A stretch of DNA of 64,000 bases, taken from positions 25,714 to 89,713 of the forward strand of contig CASDOW010000004.1 of assembly GCA_949282195.1 (NCBI GenBank), read 5' to 3'. Below the pieces are notes generated by a model, which was given only the letters and a program-made list of their open reading frames with translations, ran no database searches and was not told the origin of the DNA. Positions 46,281 to 56,100 of this stretch are shown here, one piece after another (position 1 is the stretch's first letter; every line of letters starts with the position of its first letter). Source of the stretch: an uncultured bacterium (GTDB lineage: Bacteria; Cyanobacteriota; Vampirovibrionia; Gastranaerophilales; Gastranaerophilaceae). A program made the position numbers and the translations under genes.

Positions 46281-48340
46281 TATTCTTCACTCCAAAAAGA
46301 AAGTTTTTCAGATTTTGCAAAATCAATAAATGCTTCTGCTATGCCATCTGGCAAGTCCCCATCATGGTTGTGGAGATCATGCTCTAATACAAAATGTCCG
46401 TGTTTATCAAGTATTAAATGGCCGTTTTCATCTGTTGCATATATATATTCTCCTGAGTTATCTTTCCCGATTTGTTCTGACACTGCAAAAAATATTGGGT
46501 AGTCTTCAACTTTTGGACAATAATATTTAGGTTCACTATCATCATCATTCCATTTTTGTAAAAATATAACACTTGTTTTTGTTCCTGTATGGGGTTTAAA
46601 TGTATTTACATCTAGGCCTACTACTGCAAGAATTCTTGCCTTTTGAGCAATATATTCTCTTATATTTTTATCAGATGTATTATTAAATCTGCCTTGAGGT
46701 AATACTATTGCAAGCCTTCCCCCGGGTCTTACGAAATCCAAGTTTCTTTCGATAAATAAAATATCTCTTCCTACTTTAGATTTCATTTTATTTTTTTCTT
46801 TATCTTTAAAAGCTAAATCATATCTAGCAAGAATAGTTTGTTCTTTTATATCACCTGCAAAAGGTGGATTTGCCATTAATATATCAAAATTAAATTCTTT
46901 ATAAGATTCTTTATCTTTTTGCAACTTTTCAAGTCGTTCAAAACCATCTTGATAAACACTTAGCCACTCTTTTGAATTAACAGAATTTTTCCATCTATCA
47001 TAATCAAGGGTGTTTAAATGCAAAACATTAGTGTTGCCATCTCCTGCAATTAAATTCAAGGTTCTAGCAACACGAACAGCTTTTTCATCAAAATCTATAC
47101 CAAAAATTTTTAAAACATTCTCTTTTTCTTCATCCGGAATATCGGCATTTGAGAATAATTTACCTGTAATTTTAAATATTGTGTGGACAGGAAACCCGCA
47201 AGAACCCGATGCAGTATCTATCATGTGTTCACCTTTTTTAGGGTTTAACATTTTTACACACATATCAATTACATGACGAGGAGTAAAATATTGTCCTTTT
47301 TCACCTTTAGAAGATTTATTGATTAGATATTCAAAAGCTTCATCAATAATTTGTAGATTGGAATTAAATAATTTAATATCTTGAATACTGGAAACACAAA
47401 CTGATAAATGAGATGGAGAAAGATTTATTTTTGCATCTTCAGTGAAAACACCTTTCCATTTTGTTTTAGCTCCATCAAAAAGTTTTTGAATTTTATTTTT
47501 TAATTCTAAATCTGTTTCACCTTTATTTCTAAATTCAAGTTGTCTAAATTTTTTATCATTAACTTTTTTTACCAACTCTATGTATTCTTTATATTCTAAA
47601 TCTACTAACGATTCACAATCACAATTGCTGTCAACATAATAGCTTATAATTTCTTTATCCCTTTTACTCAAACTTTCATCATACAACTTTGTAAAAATAA
47701 GTTTGAAACATTCTTCAAATACATCTACACCAGCATTTGCAAGAACTTCATCTTCCATATTTTTAATAATTTGTCTTAATGACTTACCTTCTTTTAAAAT
47801 CTTATCTTTTACAATCAAATCTTTTAATGTAAAAGGTTCATCTAAAATATCTTTTAATGATTGGGTTTCTGTTGGAATGTTTGGAATTTCTTCAAAATAA
47901 TTAGGATCTTTTCTATTAAAAAATGTTATTTGAGAACCATTAGTCCAAACGGACATTGTAGCACCAGTTGCATTACAATAACTGCGCAATTGTTTCTTGC
48001 CATCTTTTTCTTTTGATTTTTTTAGCTCAACAATTATATATACTGTCGTTGGGCGTTCTTTTTCAAAAATTACAATATCTGCTCGCTTTACTTCGCGACC
48101 AAAATGAATACCATGTTCTAATTTTATTCTTGATACAGGGTATTTGTATTCATTGATTAATCTATCTAAAAATAGCTGTCTTACAACTTCCTCTGGGGTT
48201 AAGATTATATCTGTTTTTCTAACCAAACATTCAACAATAGTCTTCCCCTTATCATTCTTCCTTAATTTATCTATTAATCTTTGTTGCTCTTCTTGATCAA
48301 ATAAAACCAAATTTTTAATTTCGTCAATTATTTTTTCCAT
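46280..48340 (-). CDS. Restriction nuclease-methyltransferase fusion (HSDR_N + HsdM-type)
   Basis: 686 residues. The N-terminal part (about 45-160) resembles the HsdR N-terminal nuclease domain, with a complete PD-(D/E)xK pattern: Asp88 (KRADIVIF), Glu105-x-Lys107 (IIVELKK) and Gln117. After a helical linker the N6-adenine methylase core follows, with the SAM motif DTASGSCGFPVH (about residue 370) and catalytic NPPF in DILMANPPFAGD (about 485). The region YFTPRHVIDMCVKML precedes the SAM motif. No separate hsdR is in the window. The arrangement resembles Type IIB/IIG enzymes such as BcgI, with R and M in one chain and a separate S subunit. Confidence 0.88.
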   Translation of the reverse strand: MEKIIDEIKNLVLFDQEEQQRLIDKLRKNDKGKTIVECLVRKTDIILTPEEVVRQLFLDRLINEYKYPVSRIKLEHGIHFGREVKRADIVIFEKERPTTVYIIVELKKSKEKDGKKQLRSYCNATGATMSVWTNGSQITFFNRKDPNYFEEIPNIPTETQSLKDILDEPFTLKDLIVKDKILKEGKSLRQIIKNMEDEVLANAGVDVFEECFKLIFTKLYDESLSKRDKEIISYYVDSNCDCESLVDLEYKEYIELVKKVNDKKFRQLEFRNKGETDLELKNKIQKLFDGAKTKWKGVFTEDAKINLSPSHLSVCVSSIQDIKLFNSNLQIIDEAFEYLINKSSKGEKGQYFTPRHVIDMCVKMLNPKKGEHMIDTASGSCGFPVHTIFKITGKLFSNADIPDEEKENVLKIFGIDFDEKAVRVARTLNLIAGDGNTNVLHLNTLDYDRWKNSVNSKEWLSVYQDGFERLEKLQKDKESYKEFNFDILMANPPFAGDIKEQTILARYDLAFKDKEKNKMKSKVGRDILFIERNLDFVRPGGRLAIVLPQGRFNNTSDKNIREYIAQKARILAVVGLDVNTFKPHTGTKTSVIFLQKWNDDDSEPKYYCPKVEDYPIFFAVSEQIGKDNSGEYIYATDENGHLILDKHGHFVLEHDLHNHDGDLPDGIAEAFIDFAKSEKLSFWSEE

Positions 48341-48501
48341 AAAAACCCCTTATTTGCACCCCCATATTAACAAAAATTAAAAATTCTGATAAGTCAAAAA
48401 ATAATTTATCATTTAAATTAATTACGTAATACCAGAATCCCCCCTCAAAGTCCAATGAAATTTCCTTTTCCCATGCTAAAATAAAACAAAAAGGAGTTAA
48501 A

Positions 48502-48945
48502 ATGAAACTACAAGGCATAGACAAAAACGGCGAAGAAAAAGAATTCAATCTTGACGGCCTCAAAGGGCAAAAAGTTGTCCTATATTTCTACCCAAAAGAC
48601 AACACCCCCGGCTGTACTCAAGAAGCCTGTGATTTTCGAGATAACCTGAACCGCATTTCAATCTATGCCCCGATAATCGGAGTTAGCCCCGACTCAATCA
48701 AAAGCCATAAAACCTTTCAAGAAAAACAAGGGCTTAATTTCATTCTCTTATCAGACCCCGAGCACATTTTAGCTGAAAAATTTGACGTTTGGAAAGAAAA
48801 ATCAATGTATGGCAAAAAATATATGGGAATTGAGCGCTCCACCTTTATTTTAAATAAAGAAGGAAACATTGAAAAAGAATGGCGAAAAGTCAAAGTTAAA
48901 GGTCATGTTGATGAAATTATAAATTATCTGACCAATCAAAATTAA
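48502..48945 (+). CDS. bcp: BCP/PrxQ-type peroxiredoxin
   Basis: Thiol peroxidase of 147 residues that reduces peroxides with thioredoxin. Peroxidatic Cys38 and resolving Cys43 lie in DNTPGCTQEACDFRD, the BCP pattern with five-residue spacing. Other blocks are VVLYFYPKD, IGVSPDSIKSHKTF, LLSDPEH and GIERSTFILNKEG. AAAAAGGAG precedes the ATG. It fits an anaerobe exposed to occasional oxygen. The 3' end overlaps the convergent SMC-like gene by 4 nt. Confidence 0.95.
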   Translation: MKLQGIDKNGEEKEFNLDGLKGQKVVLYFYPKDNTPGCTQEACDFRDNLNRISIYAPIIGVSPDSIKSHKTFQEKQGLNFILLSDPEHILAEKFDVWKEKSMYGKKYMGIERSTFILNKEGNIEKEWRKVKVKGHVDEIINYLTNQN

Positions 48946-49490
48946 GCTTTTTTATCTTTTAAAAGCTTAATTTTAGAATATTTATCTTCATCTTTTAAAA
49001 CTTCAATAGCTTCATCAATAGATTGAAGATTTTTCAAGCTCACAACAATATACTGATTAAGTTTGCTTGCTTTTAAAATCTCTTTTTCAATTGAATTATC
49101 CATGTTCAAAAAATCAATTGAATCAATTAAGCGAGTTCCCAAAATTTGAAACAAGGCAATTGTCGATTTATACTCAGATAAAGAAACTTCTCTATCATCA
49201 ATAAAATATCTGAAATTCATTCCGTCAGAATATTTTGTTATTTTTTTGGTTTTATTTTCGTCTGTTCTAATAATTGCCGAAACTTTTGTATAATTTTCGT
49301 TATATGTAATATATCTGACATTAGTATCAAATTCATTTGGTATCAAAACAAACTTAATAGCTGAAATAATATTACTTTTCCCCGTCCCATTCATTCCGAC
49401 AATAACATTAAAACCTGATTTAAAAGGTATTTTTGTTTTTTTGTGGAAAGATTTAAAATTTTCAAGCTCAAGTTCGACAATTTCTATCAT
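48942..49490 (-). CDS. Mini SMC-like ATPase-head protein without coiled coil
   Basis: 182 residues. The start is a classic SMC/RecN head (LELENFKSFHKKTKIPF, Walker A GMNGTGKSN at 32-40). The end resembles the C-terminal SMC lobe following Walker B (SKLNQYIVVSLKNLQSIDEA). The long coiled coil and hinge are absent, no LSGG signature is seen, and the Walker B position reads IDFLNMDNSI without an Asp-Glu pair. It may be a regulatory head mimic, or a decayed SMC-like gene that stays in frame. It is divergent from the M48 protease gene across about 100 bp. Confidence 0.72.
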   Translation of the reverse strand: MIEIVELELENFKSFHKKTKIPFKSGFNVIVGMNGTGKSNIISAIKFVLIPNEFDTNVRYITYNENYTKVSAIIRTDENKTKKITKYSDGMNFRYFIDDREVSLSEYKSTIALFQILGTRLIDSIDFLNMDNSIEKEILKASKLNQYIVVSLKNLQSIDEAIEVLKDEDKYSKIKLLKDKKA

Positions 49491-49589
49491 AAAACCCCTA
49501 AGTATAAGTTCATCTATCTAATTTTAACACATATTTACCAAAGATTAATAATATGCTACGATAATAAAAAATTTTAAAAGGGGTAAGAT

Positions 49590-50324
49590 ATGAAAAAGAC
49601 ACTGATTATTTTAAGTTTATTGTTATTCAGCTCATTTACCTATGCTGACGAAGTTGTTTTAATTCACGACATAAACAAGGACAATTTTTGGGCAAAACAA
49701 GGTATGGAGGTTGACAAAGTTCTAAATGTCAGCAACACAATAATGATGTCTAATAAAATTTCAAAAAGAGTACCCATATTTGTTGAAAAAAGCAAAAAAA
49801 CAATCACAATGAACGGAACAGTAACTGAAACAGTTAATGCATATTCTGATTTAGATAATAAAAGTGTAACTGTACTTTCGGGATTATTCAATTACATTGA
49901 TAACGACGATGAATTAGCATACATTTTAGCACATGAAATCGCTCATTCAATAGAAGCCTACGGCGGTTTCTTTAAATATATGTCAATGACATCAAACTCT
50001 AAAAAATATGAAGAAAAAGCAGACTTAACCGCTCTTGATTACATGGTGAAAGCAGGATACAACCCAATTGCAGCAATTACCATGGGAAACAAAATTTTCA
50101 CAGAACCGATGTGGGATTGGGGCTTTAATTCCTCTCACCCGAAAGGAAGCAAAAGATTGATGAACATGTATAAATACATATTCATCAAATACCCTGAATA
50201 TCTAAATTCACAAATGACTAAACTTCCTGCATATAAAAATTTTGAATATTCTTTAGCAAACGACATAAAAGAATTTCAACAAAAACAAAAAAAGAAAGCT
50301 ATAACAGCTGATGAAATTCTGTAA
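49590..50324 (+). CDS. Secreted M48-family zinc metallopeptidase
   Basis: 244 residues with a signal peptide (LIILSLLLFSSFTYA, cleavage near residue 19) and no further TM segment. It is a periplasmic or exported peptidase of the BepA/YcaL-like M48 group. The zinc site is HEIAH (His115, Glu116, His119) in ELAYILAHEIAHSIE, with Glu141 in YEEKADLTALDYM as the probable third ligand. HPKGSKRLMNMY is the usual SHP-type block. AAAAGGGG precedes the ATG. It overlaps the next secreted-protein gene by 14 nt, so the two are cotranslated. Confidence 0.9.
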   Translation: MKKTLIILSLLLFSSFTYADEVVLIHDINKDNFWAKQGMEVDKVLNVSNTIMMSNKISKRVPIFVEKSKKTITMNGTVTETVNAYSDLDNKSVTVLSGLFNYIDNDDELAYILAHEIAHSIEAYGGFFKYMSMTSNSKKYEEKADLTALDYMVKAGYNPIAAITMGNKIFTEPMWDWGFNSSHPKGSKRLMNMYKYIFIKYPEYLNSQMTKLPAYKNFEYSLANDIKEFQQKQKKKAITADEIL

Positions 50325-51156
50325 TATCACTAAAATCATTTTAATTTTTTCTATCTTCTGCTTTATGTTACCCATAAAAGCGCAAGATAGAATGATTACA
50401 ATAACGCCGATTAAAAAAATCTCAACTTCTAATAAAAATCTTTTGGAAGGCGATATTGTAACTTTTCAAGACATTAATTCCAAAAAAACCTTGGAAGGAA
50501 TTATTAAAACAATAACCCCAAACGGCTTTATGGGAAAACAAGCTTCTCTTTTAATCAGCAACATCCATTATACAAATTCAAACGATAACTACTTTGGTCA
50601 AATATATCTAAACGGAAGCGAGCATGAAACCTATCAAGATTTAGCCGACGGCGGTTTAGTTCCTGCTTTTGAATTTATCAGGGGCGGAGAAGTTACATTA
50701 ACTCCTGAAAAAACAAAACTGACAGTTTTTCTAAACAACAGCCAAAAGCCCGATATTCCAATTAAAATCAGTCCTGCACAAAAAATTTCCACTGCCCATG
50801 ATGAAATTGAGCTCAATGACAAATTAAAATTCATAGTTGAAAATGATGTCTATAAAAACAACAAACTATATATTAAAAAAGGTTCAATTATCTACGGAAT
50901 AACAGACTACATAACAGAAAACGGCTGGGGCTGTGATAATGCTGAAATAGATATCAAAAGTTTTATTGTTAAAACAACAGATAATAAAATTATTACAATC
51001 AACTACCCTATTAAAATAAACGGTTTTGAAATTTTAAAATACAAAGGAAAAAGATTTCTTCAATTTTTTAATTATATAGGAGTAGGTTTCAGAGGAAAAG
51101 AGGTTGATATAATTCCTAAGCAGGATAAAATCACTTATACCCTATGGCTAAATTAG
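50311..51156 (+). CDS. Secreted protein with two similar beta-rich modules, unknown function
   Basis: 281 residues with a signal sequence (IILIFSIFCFMLPIKA). Two parts look alike: LEGDIVTFQDINSKKTLEG plus IIKTITPNGFMGKQASLL, and LNDKLKFIVENDVYKNNKLY plus IIYGITDYITENGWG. This suggests an internal duplication of a small beta barrel, perhaps of the kind that sets an envelope-exposed surface. I do not recognise the family and see no catalytic motif. Its start lies within the end of the M48 protease gene, so it may be the partner or substrate of that protease. Confidence 0.75.
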   Translation: MKFCNITKIILIFSIFCFMLPIKAQDRMITITPIKKISTSNKNLLEGDIVTFQDINSKKTLEGIIKTITPNGFMGKQASLLISNIHYTNSNDNYFGQIYLNGSEHETYQDLADGGLVPAFEFIRGGEVTLTPEKTKLTVFLNNSQKPDIPIKISPAQKISTAHDEIELNDKLKFIVENDVYKNNKLYIKKGSIIYGITDYITENGWGCDNAEIDIKSFIVKTTDNKIITINYPIKINGFEILKYKGKRFLQFFNYIGVGFRGKEVDIIPKQDKITYTLWLN

Positions 51157-51223
51157 AACCCTGTGCAATTTTTAAATTTTATATTCATGTAATAAATAAA
51201 ACATATTTTAAAAGGAGAAAAAA

Positions 51224-52762
51224 ATGGAAAATATGTTTTGTTTTCAATGCGAACAAACCGCAAAATCAAAAGGCTGCACAGTTCAAGGCGTATGCGGAAA
51301 GACCCCTGAAACTGCGAATTTGCAAGACGAACTAATTTCAAAAATAATTAACTTTGTAAATTCTAAAGAATACTCAAATAAAAACACAGATTTAATTGTC
51401 GAAGCTCTATTTAGCACAATAACAAACGTAAATTTTGACAGCAAAAGTATCCAAGAATTAATTAACAAATTTCCTTGTGAAAATAATGATTTTAATATCC
51501 AATCTCTTTGGAATGAAAACGAAGACATAAGAAGCCTTAAATCTTTAATTCTTTTTGGTTTAAAAGGTATGGCAGCATATTATTACCATGCTAAAGTTCT
51601 GGGGTTTAAAAATGAAGAAATAGAAAAATTTTTCTATTATTCTCTAAAAGACATTTCAAAAAATCTAGGTTTAGATGAACTCTTAAGCCTCATTTTAAAA
51701 ACAGGCGAAATGAATTTAAAATGTATGGAATTATTAGATGAAGCAAATACTAAAACCTACGGAAATCCAGCTCCAAATAAAGTCACAACAAACATTGAAA
51801 AAGGACCTTTTATAGTTGTATCCGGTCATGATTTACACGATTTAGAATTATTGCTCAACCAAACAAAAGATAAAAACATAAATATCTATACCCATGGTGA
51901 AATGCTTCCATGTCACAGTTATCCCGAACTAAGAAAATATCCCCATTTAAAAGGCAACTTTGGAACTGCTTGGCAAAATCAACAAAAAGAGTTTGATAAC
52001 CTGCCTGCCCCGATTTTATTTACAACTAATTGCATAATGCCTATAAAAGACAGCTACAAAGATAAAGTTTTTACTACCTCAATAGTTAAATACCCCAATA
52101 CAATTCATATTGATAAAAATAAAGATTTTACCCCTGTTATTAATAAAGCGCTTGAATTAAAAGGCTATAATGAAGATAAAAAAATGACAGGCATTAATGG
52201 CGGCGATAGCTTAACAGTGGGCTTTGGACATAATTTCATCTTATCTTTAGCAGATAAAATAATCGATTTAATTAAATCCAAAAAAATTAACCGCATATTC
52301 TTAATTGGCGGTTGCGACGGAGCTAAAACAGGAAGAAATTATTACACTGATTTTGCAAAAGAAACGCCAAAAGACAGCATTATTTTAACCCTTGCTTGCG
52401 GAAAATATCGTTTTAATGACCTTAATTTAGGTGAAATTGAAGGTATTCCAAGACTGCTTGATATGGGTCAGTGTAATGATGCATATTCAGCCATAAAAGT
52501 TGTCCTTGAATTATCAAAAGCTTTTAATTGTTCGGTTAATGAATTGCCTCTATCCATAATCTTATCTTGGTATGAACAAAAAGCAGTTTGTGTTTTATTA
52601 AGCTTATTATATTTAAATATACAAAATATACATCTTGGACCCACCATGCCTGCTTTTATTTCAGATAATGTGTTGAAAATTTTAGTTAATAAGTTTAAAA
52701 TTAAACCAATCACAACACCCAAAAAAGATTTAGAGGAAATTTTAAAAAATGACAATAATTAA
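51224..52762 (+). CDS. hcp: Hydroxylamine reductase (hybrid-cluster protein)
   Basis: Hybrid-cluster protein of 512 residues, acting on NO or hydroxylamine in anaerobes. The N-terminal cluster ligands are Cys6, Cys9, Cys18 and Cys24 (CFQCEQTAKSKGCTVQGVC), the class I spacing. Hybrid-cluster ligands are visible in TTNCIMPI, GGCDGAKTGR, TLACGKYRF and DMGQCNDAYSA. GYxHAK is reduced to AYYYHAKVLG. AAAAGGAG gives a strong start. It overlaps the cupin gene by 14 nt. I saw no clear HcpR or FNR site in the 67 bp upstream. Confidence 0.96.
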   Translation: MENMFCFQCEQTAKSKGCTVQGVCGKTPETANLQDELISKIINFVNSKEYSNKNTDLIVEALFSTITNVNFDSKSIQELINKFPCENNDFNIQSLWNENEDIRSLKSLILFGLKGMAAYYYHAKVLGFKNEEIEKFFYYSLKDISKNLGLDELLSLILKTGEMNLKCMELLDEANTKTYGNPAPNKVTTNIEKGPFIVVSGHDLHDLELLLNQTKDKNINIYTHGEMLPCHSYPELRKYPHLKGNFGTAWQNQQKEFDNLPAPILFTTNCIMPIKDSYKDKVFTTSIVKYPNTIHIDKNKDFTPVINKALELKGYNEDKKMTGINGGDSLTVGFGHNFILSLADKIIDLIKSKKINRIFLIGGCDGAKTGRNYYTDFAKETPKDSIILTLACGKYRFNDLNLGEIEGIPRLLDMGQCNDAYSAIKVVLELSKAFNCSVNELPLSIILSWYEQKAVCVLLSLLYLNIQNIHLGPTMPAFISDNVLKILVNKFKIKPITTPKKDLEEILKNDNN

Positions 52763-53060
52763 TCTAAAAGACATCGAATATCTTGATACAATAAATAAAA
52801 AATTAGTTTTTGATAACGAGCAGAGTTCTCTTACTCTGCTCTCATTTAAAAAAGGAGTTGAAAGAACTCTCCACGTTGATAAAAAAGATGAAACAGCGCA
52901 AATTATTGAAGGAAAAGCTCAAATTACCATAGGAAAAGAAAAATACATTTTAAATAAAGGCGAGATGATTGTAATGCCTCAAAATATACCCCATGGCTTA
53001 TTAGCTTTAGAAGATACAAAAATGCTTCTTTTGCGTCCGAAACACAAACATGATGATTAA
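52749..53060 (+). CDS. Small cupin-domain protein
   Basis: 103 residues forming a single cupin barrel. Motif 1 is reduced (RTLHVDKKDETAQIIEGKAQ), and motif 2 has KGEMIVMPQNIPHGL with the metal-binding His. The ligand set looks incomplete compared with active dioxygenases, so a binding or regulatory role is possible. The start ATG lies 14 nt inside hcp, so the two are translationally coupled and it may serve nitrosative-stress defence. A His-rich tail (PKHKHDD) ends it. Confidence 0.88.
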   Translation: MTIINLKDIEYLDTINKKLVFDNEQSSLTLLSFKKGVERTLHVDKKDETAQIIEGKAQITIGKEKYILNKGEMIVMPQNIPHGLLALEDTKMLLLRPKHKHDD

Positions 53061-53149
53061 AATATCAACTTTTGTAAAATTTTATTTATAAACTAACAAA
53101 ATAATATCTTCCCGCGTTTCTATGCTAAAAAGACTAGCGCGAGGAAAAT

Positions 53150-56100
53150 ATGAGAATAAATCCAATTTCAACTTATCAAAGATTTAACTTTTTACAAAAT
53201 AAAAACAATACTTCAAACCCAATTTATAGAAATTCAGCCGTTTTAAATGAAGATAAAGTTGAATTTAGGGGTCAAAAACAAGATGATCGTACTTCTTTAA
53301 AAGCCCTTAAATCAATGTTTACAAACAGAATGGAAAAAACATGGGATGAAGCCACTAAAATAGCACAAATTTCAGGAAGCCCCACTCTTGAAAGCTGGCA
53401 TCTTTATTTAGCTTCCTTGTATTCTGCAAAAAGGCAGCTGGAAGAAATTGAACAAGGTATATCAGAATATAATGACCCAAGCAATGGAAGCATAATAGCT
53501 ACATTACAAAATACAATAGATGAAGTTGGGGCAGAAGTCGCCAAAGAAGAAGAAAGAAAGAAAATCTTAGAAGTTGTAAATAACCACATTGAAGAAATTA
53601 AAAAAGATTTCCTTCCGCAAGACCCAAAAAGAAGTCTAAAAAATACACTAATTACTCCAAAACCGTCCAAAAGAACAATGGATGATTTAATTGAAGCGTA
53701 CAACTTCTACAAAAGTGCCGGAATGATTGACAGAACAGTTGACGATAGTTTTCCTTTGGTTGCCACAGAATTTTCCCAAGATCGCAGACTTGTAAAAAAA
53801 GTTGTTTCATTCAGGGATAATCTGCAAAAAGCAGTGATGATTGATAATGAACAACACAAAAAGAAAAAACACTTAACATTTTTTGACAGCAAAGCTGATG
53901 CACTATGGAAAAATGTAAGTCTTGGAAAAGATACCATTGTCCTAACTGAAGAAAGCAATTCTTCATCAACAAAACATTTAGTAAGCAGTTTTATCAATCT
54001 AATAAATAAACCAAATCAACACTATAAAAATGTATCTCCTGAAAATACAAATATTATACTTTTAAATAAAAATGCTACTTTTGATTTTCTTAATACATTG
54101 GTTCGTGAAGCAAAGAAAAAACAAAATAAAACCACTGTTATTATAGTAAATCTTGATACACTTCATGCTTCTGACGGTGAAACTATTAAAAGACAAGATA
54201 TTGATACACTTGCAAATATTGCTTCAACTAAAGACAAATCAAACGTAAGACTAATTTTTAGCGTAAGCAAAGAAGGATACTATAATCTCACCTCAAAAGA
54301 CAGTGTTTATAAATCCGCATTTGAAAGACATTCGGTTCAAGTGCTTCCGACTCTTAACGCTAATGATACAATAGATTATCTGACAAATGAAAACGGTATT
54401 GCCTTTATTGAACAAGAAACAGGTAAAAAATTCTCCCCTGAAACAATCAGAAAAGCAATTGAATTAACAGCTCAAACAAACGGCAACTACCCCGATAAAG
54501 CAATTAATTTACTAAACACCGTTTCAGCCTACAACCCCGACGTTGAAGATATTACCCCTCAAATGATTGTTGATTATGCAAGAGAAGCAAAAATTCTAAA
54601 CAGTGTCCAAAATAATAATGATGACAACATCATATTCGACACAGGCAAGACTTTAGATGATATAGCAGGCTCACCTATGACAAAAGCTCAAGCAGAAAGC
54701 GTTGTTAGAGCAATTAAAAACGGTACAATAGGAACAAGAGGCTATATAATACACTACAATGATGACTATTGCGGAGGCGGCAGATTTCACACCGCTCAAG
54801 CAATAGCAGGCGAAGCTGAAATCCCTATGATTGTAATCAATGCAAAAGATTTTGCACTGAAAGATATTGATACACTTTCTCAAAATGCAGATTTTTCAGA
54901 AATGAAAATCAAAAAAATAATGTCAAGCGCAGTAGCACAAGCAGAAGCAAATCCCGATAAATGCGCTATGGTATACATCAAAAACTTTGATAACTTTGCA
55001 GCAAACCCGCTAACCGGAGTTTCATCAATATATGAACAAAAAGCATTTTCACAATTACTTGATGAAATGGACTCTATAAGAAAAAATAAAAATGTAAATA
55101 TTATTGTAATGGGCTCAGCAAATATACCCGAAATAATTGATGATAATATAAGAAAACCATATAAATTCTTAGATTCAATTGTCGTATATCCGCCTAACGG
55201 AACTAAAGAAACAAAAGATGTAATTAAATATTATATAAATAAAATGAATCTTACCATTGCAGGCAGCGAAAAAACAAGAAACAAGACTATAAACAACATC
55301 GCTGAAACAGCATCAAGAAGCTATTTTAATGCTGTTGACATTATGTATTTATTAGAAACTGCCAAAAATGTAGCAACAGAAAGAAATAAAGAAGCTATTG
55401 ATTCAAAAGACCTGATGGAAGCTTATCAAAGAACCACCAGCGGCAGAGTCAACACAGGATATATAAACGATATCGGTAAAAAAATCACAACTACCCACGA
55501 AGCAGGTCATGCAATTAACCTACAAGTTATGTACGACTTAATGAAAAAACAAGGACTTCCTTGGCAGCTGCCAAACAAAGTAGACTTTATAACGCTTGAC
55601 CCAAGGGGAGATTATCTTGGAGCGGTTTATCCTAAAAGATCAGAAAATACAAATTTAAGCTTTGAAAGCCTAATGGGTGAATTAATCTGTGATTATGGCG
55701 GATATTCGGCAGAAAAGAGATTTTACAATATAAATGGCAGCCATGGTATCATTCAAGATATGCAACTTGCAACAGATTGGGCTGAAAGAGCTGTATTAGA
55801 CTACGGAATGGGCAAAAATACAGGCGTTAAACATATTAGCAGAAATCCAGACGGAACTTTAACAGCCTCAGAACACAAGAAAGAATTAATTGAAAAAGAT
55901 ATTGATGCAATAACTCAAGGAGCTATGTTAATATCTGACGCAATTGTTGAAACATATAAAGGCTTTATCGAACAATTCACTCAAAAATATTACAAAAAAA
56001 TCGGCACAGGTAATTGCACAATTCCAGGGGAAAAATTTAAAAAAGAACTGGACGCTTGGAAAAATTCATTATCTGATGAAGAAAAAGAAAAAATAACACA

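Noticed and set aside
51144..51335. 63-codon open frame across the hcp leader
   Set aside because: It overlaps hcp in another frame, with no ribosome-binding site and random composition; a shadow frame.
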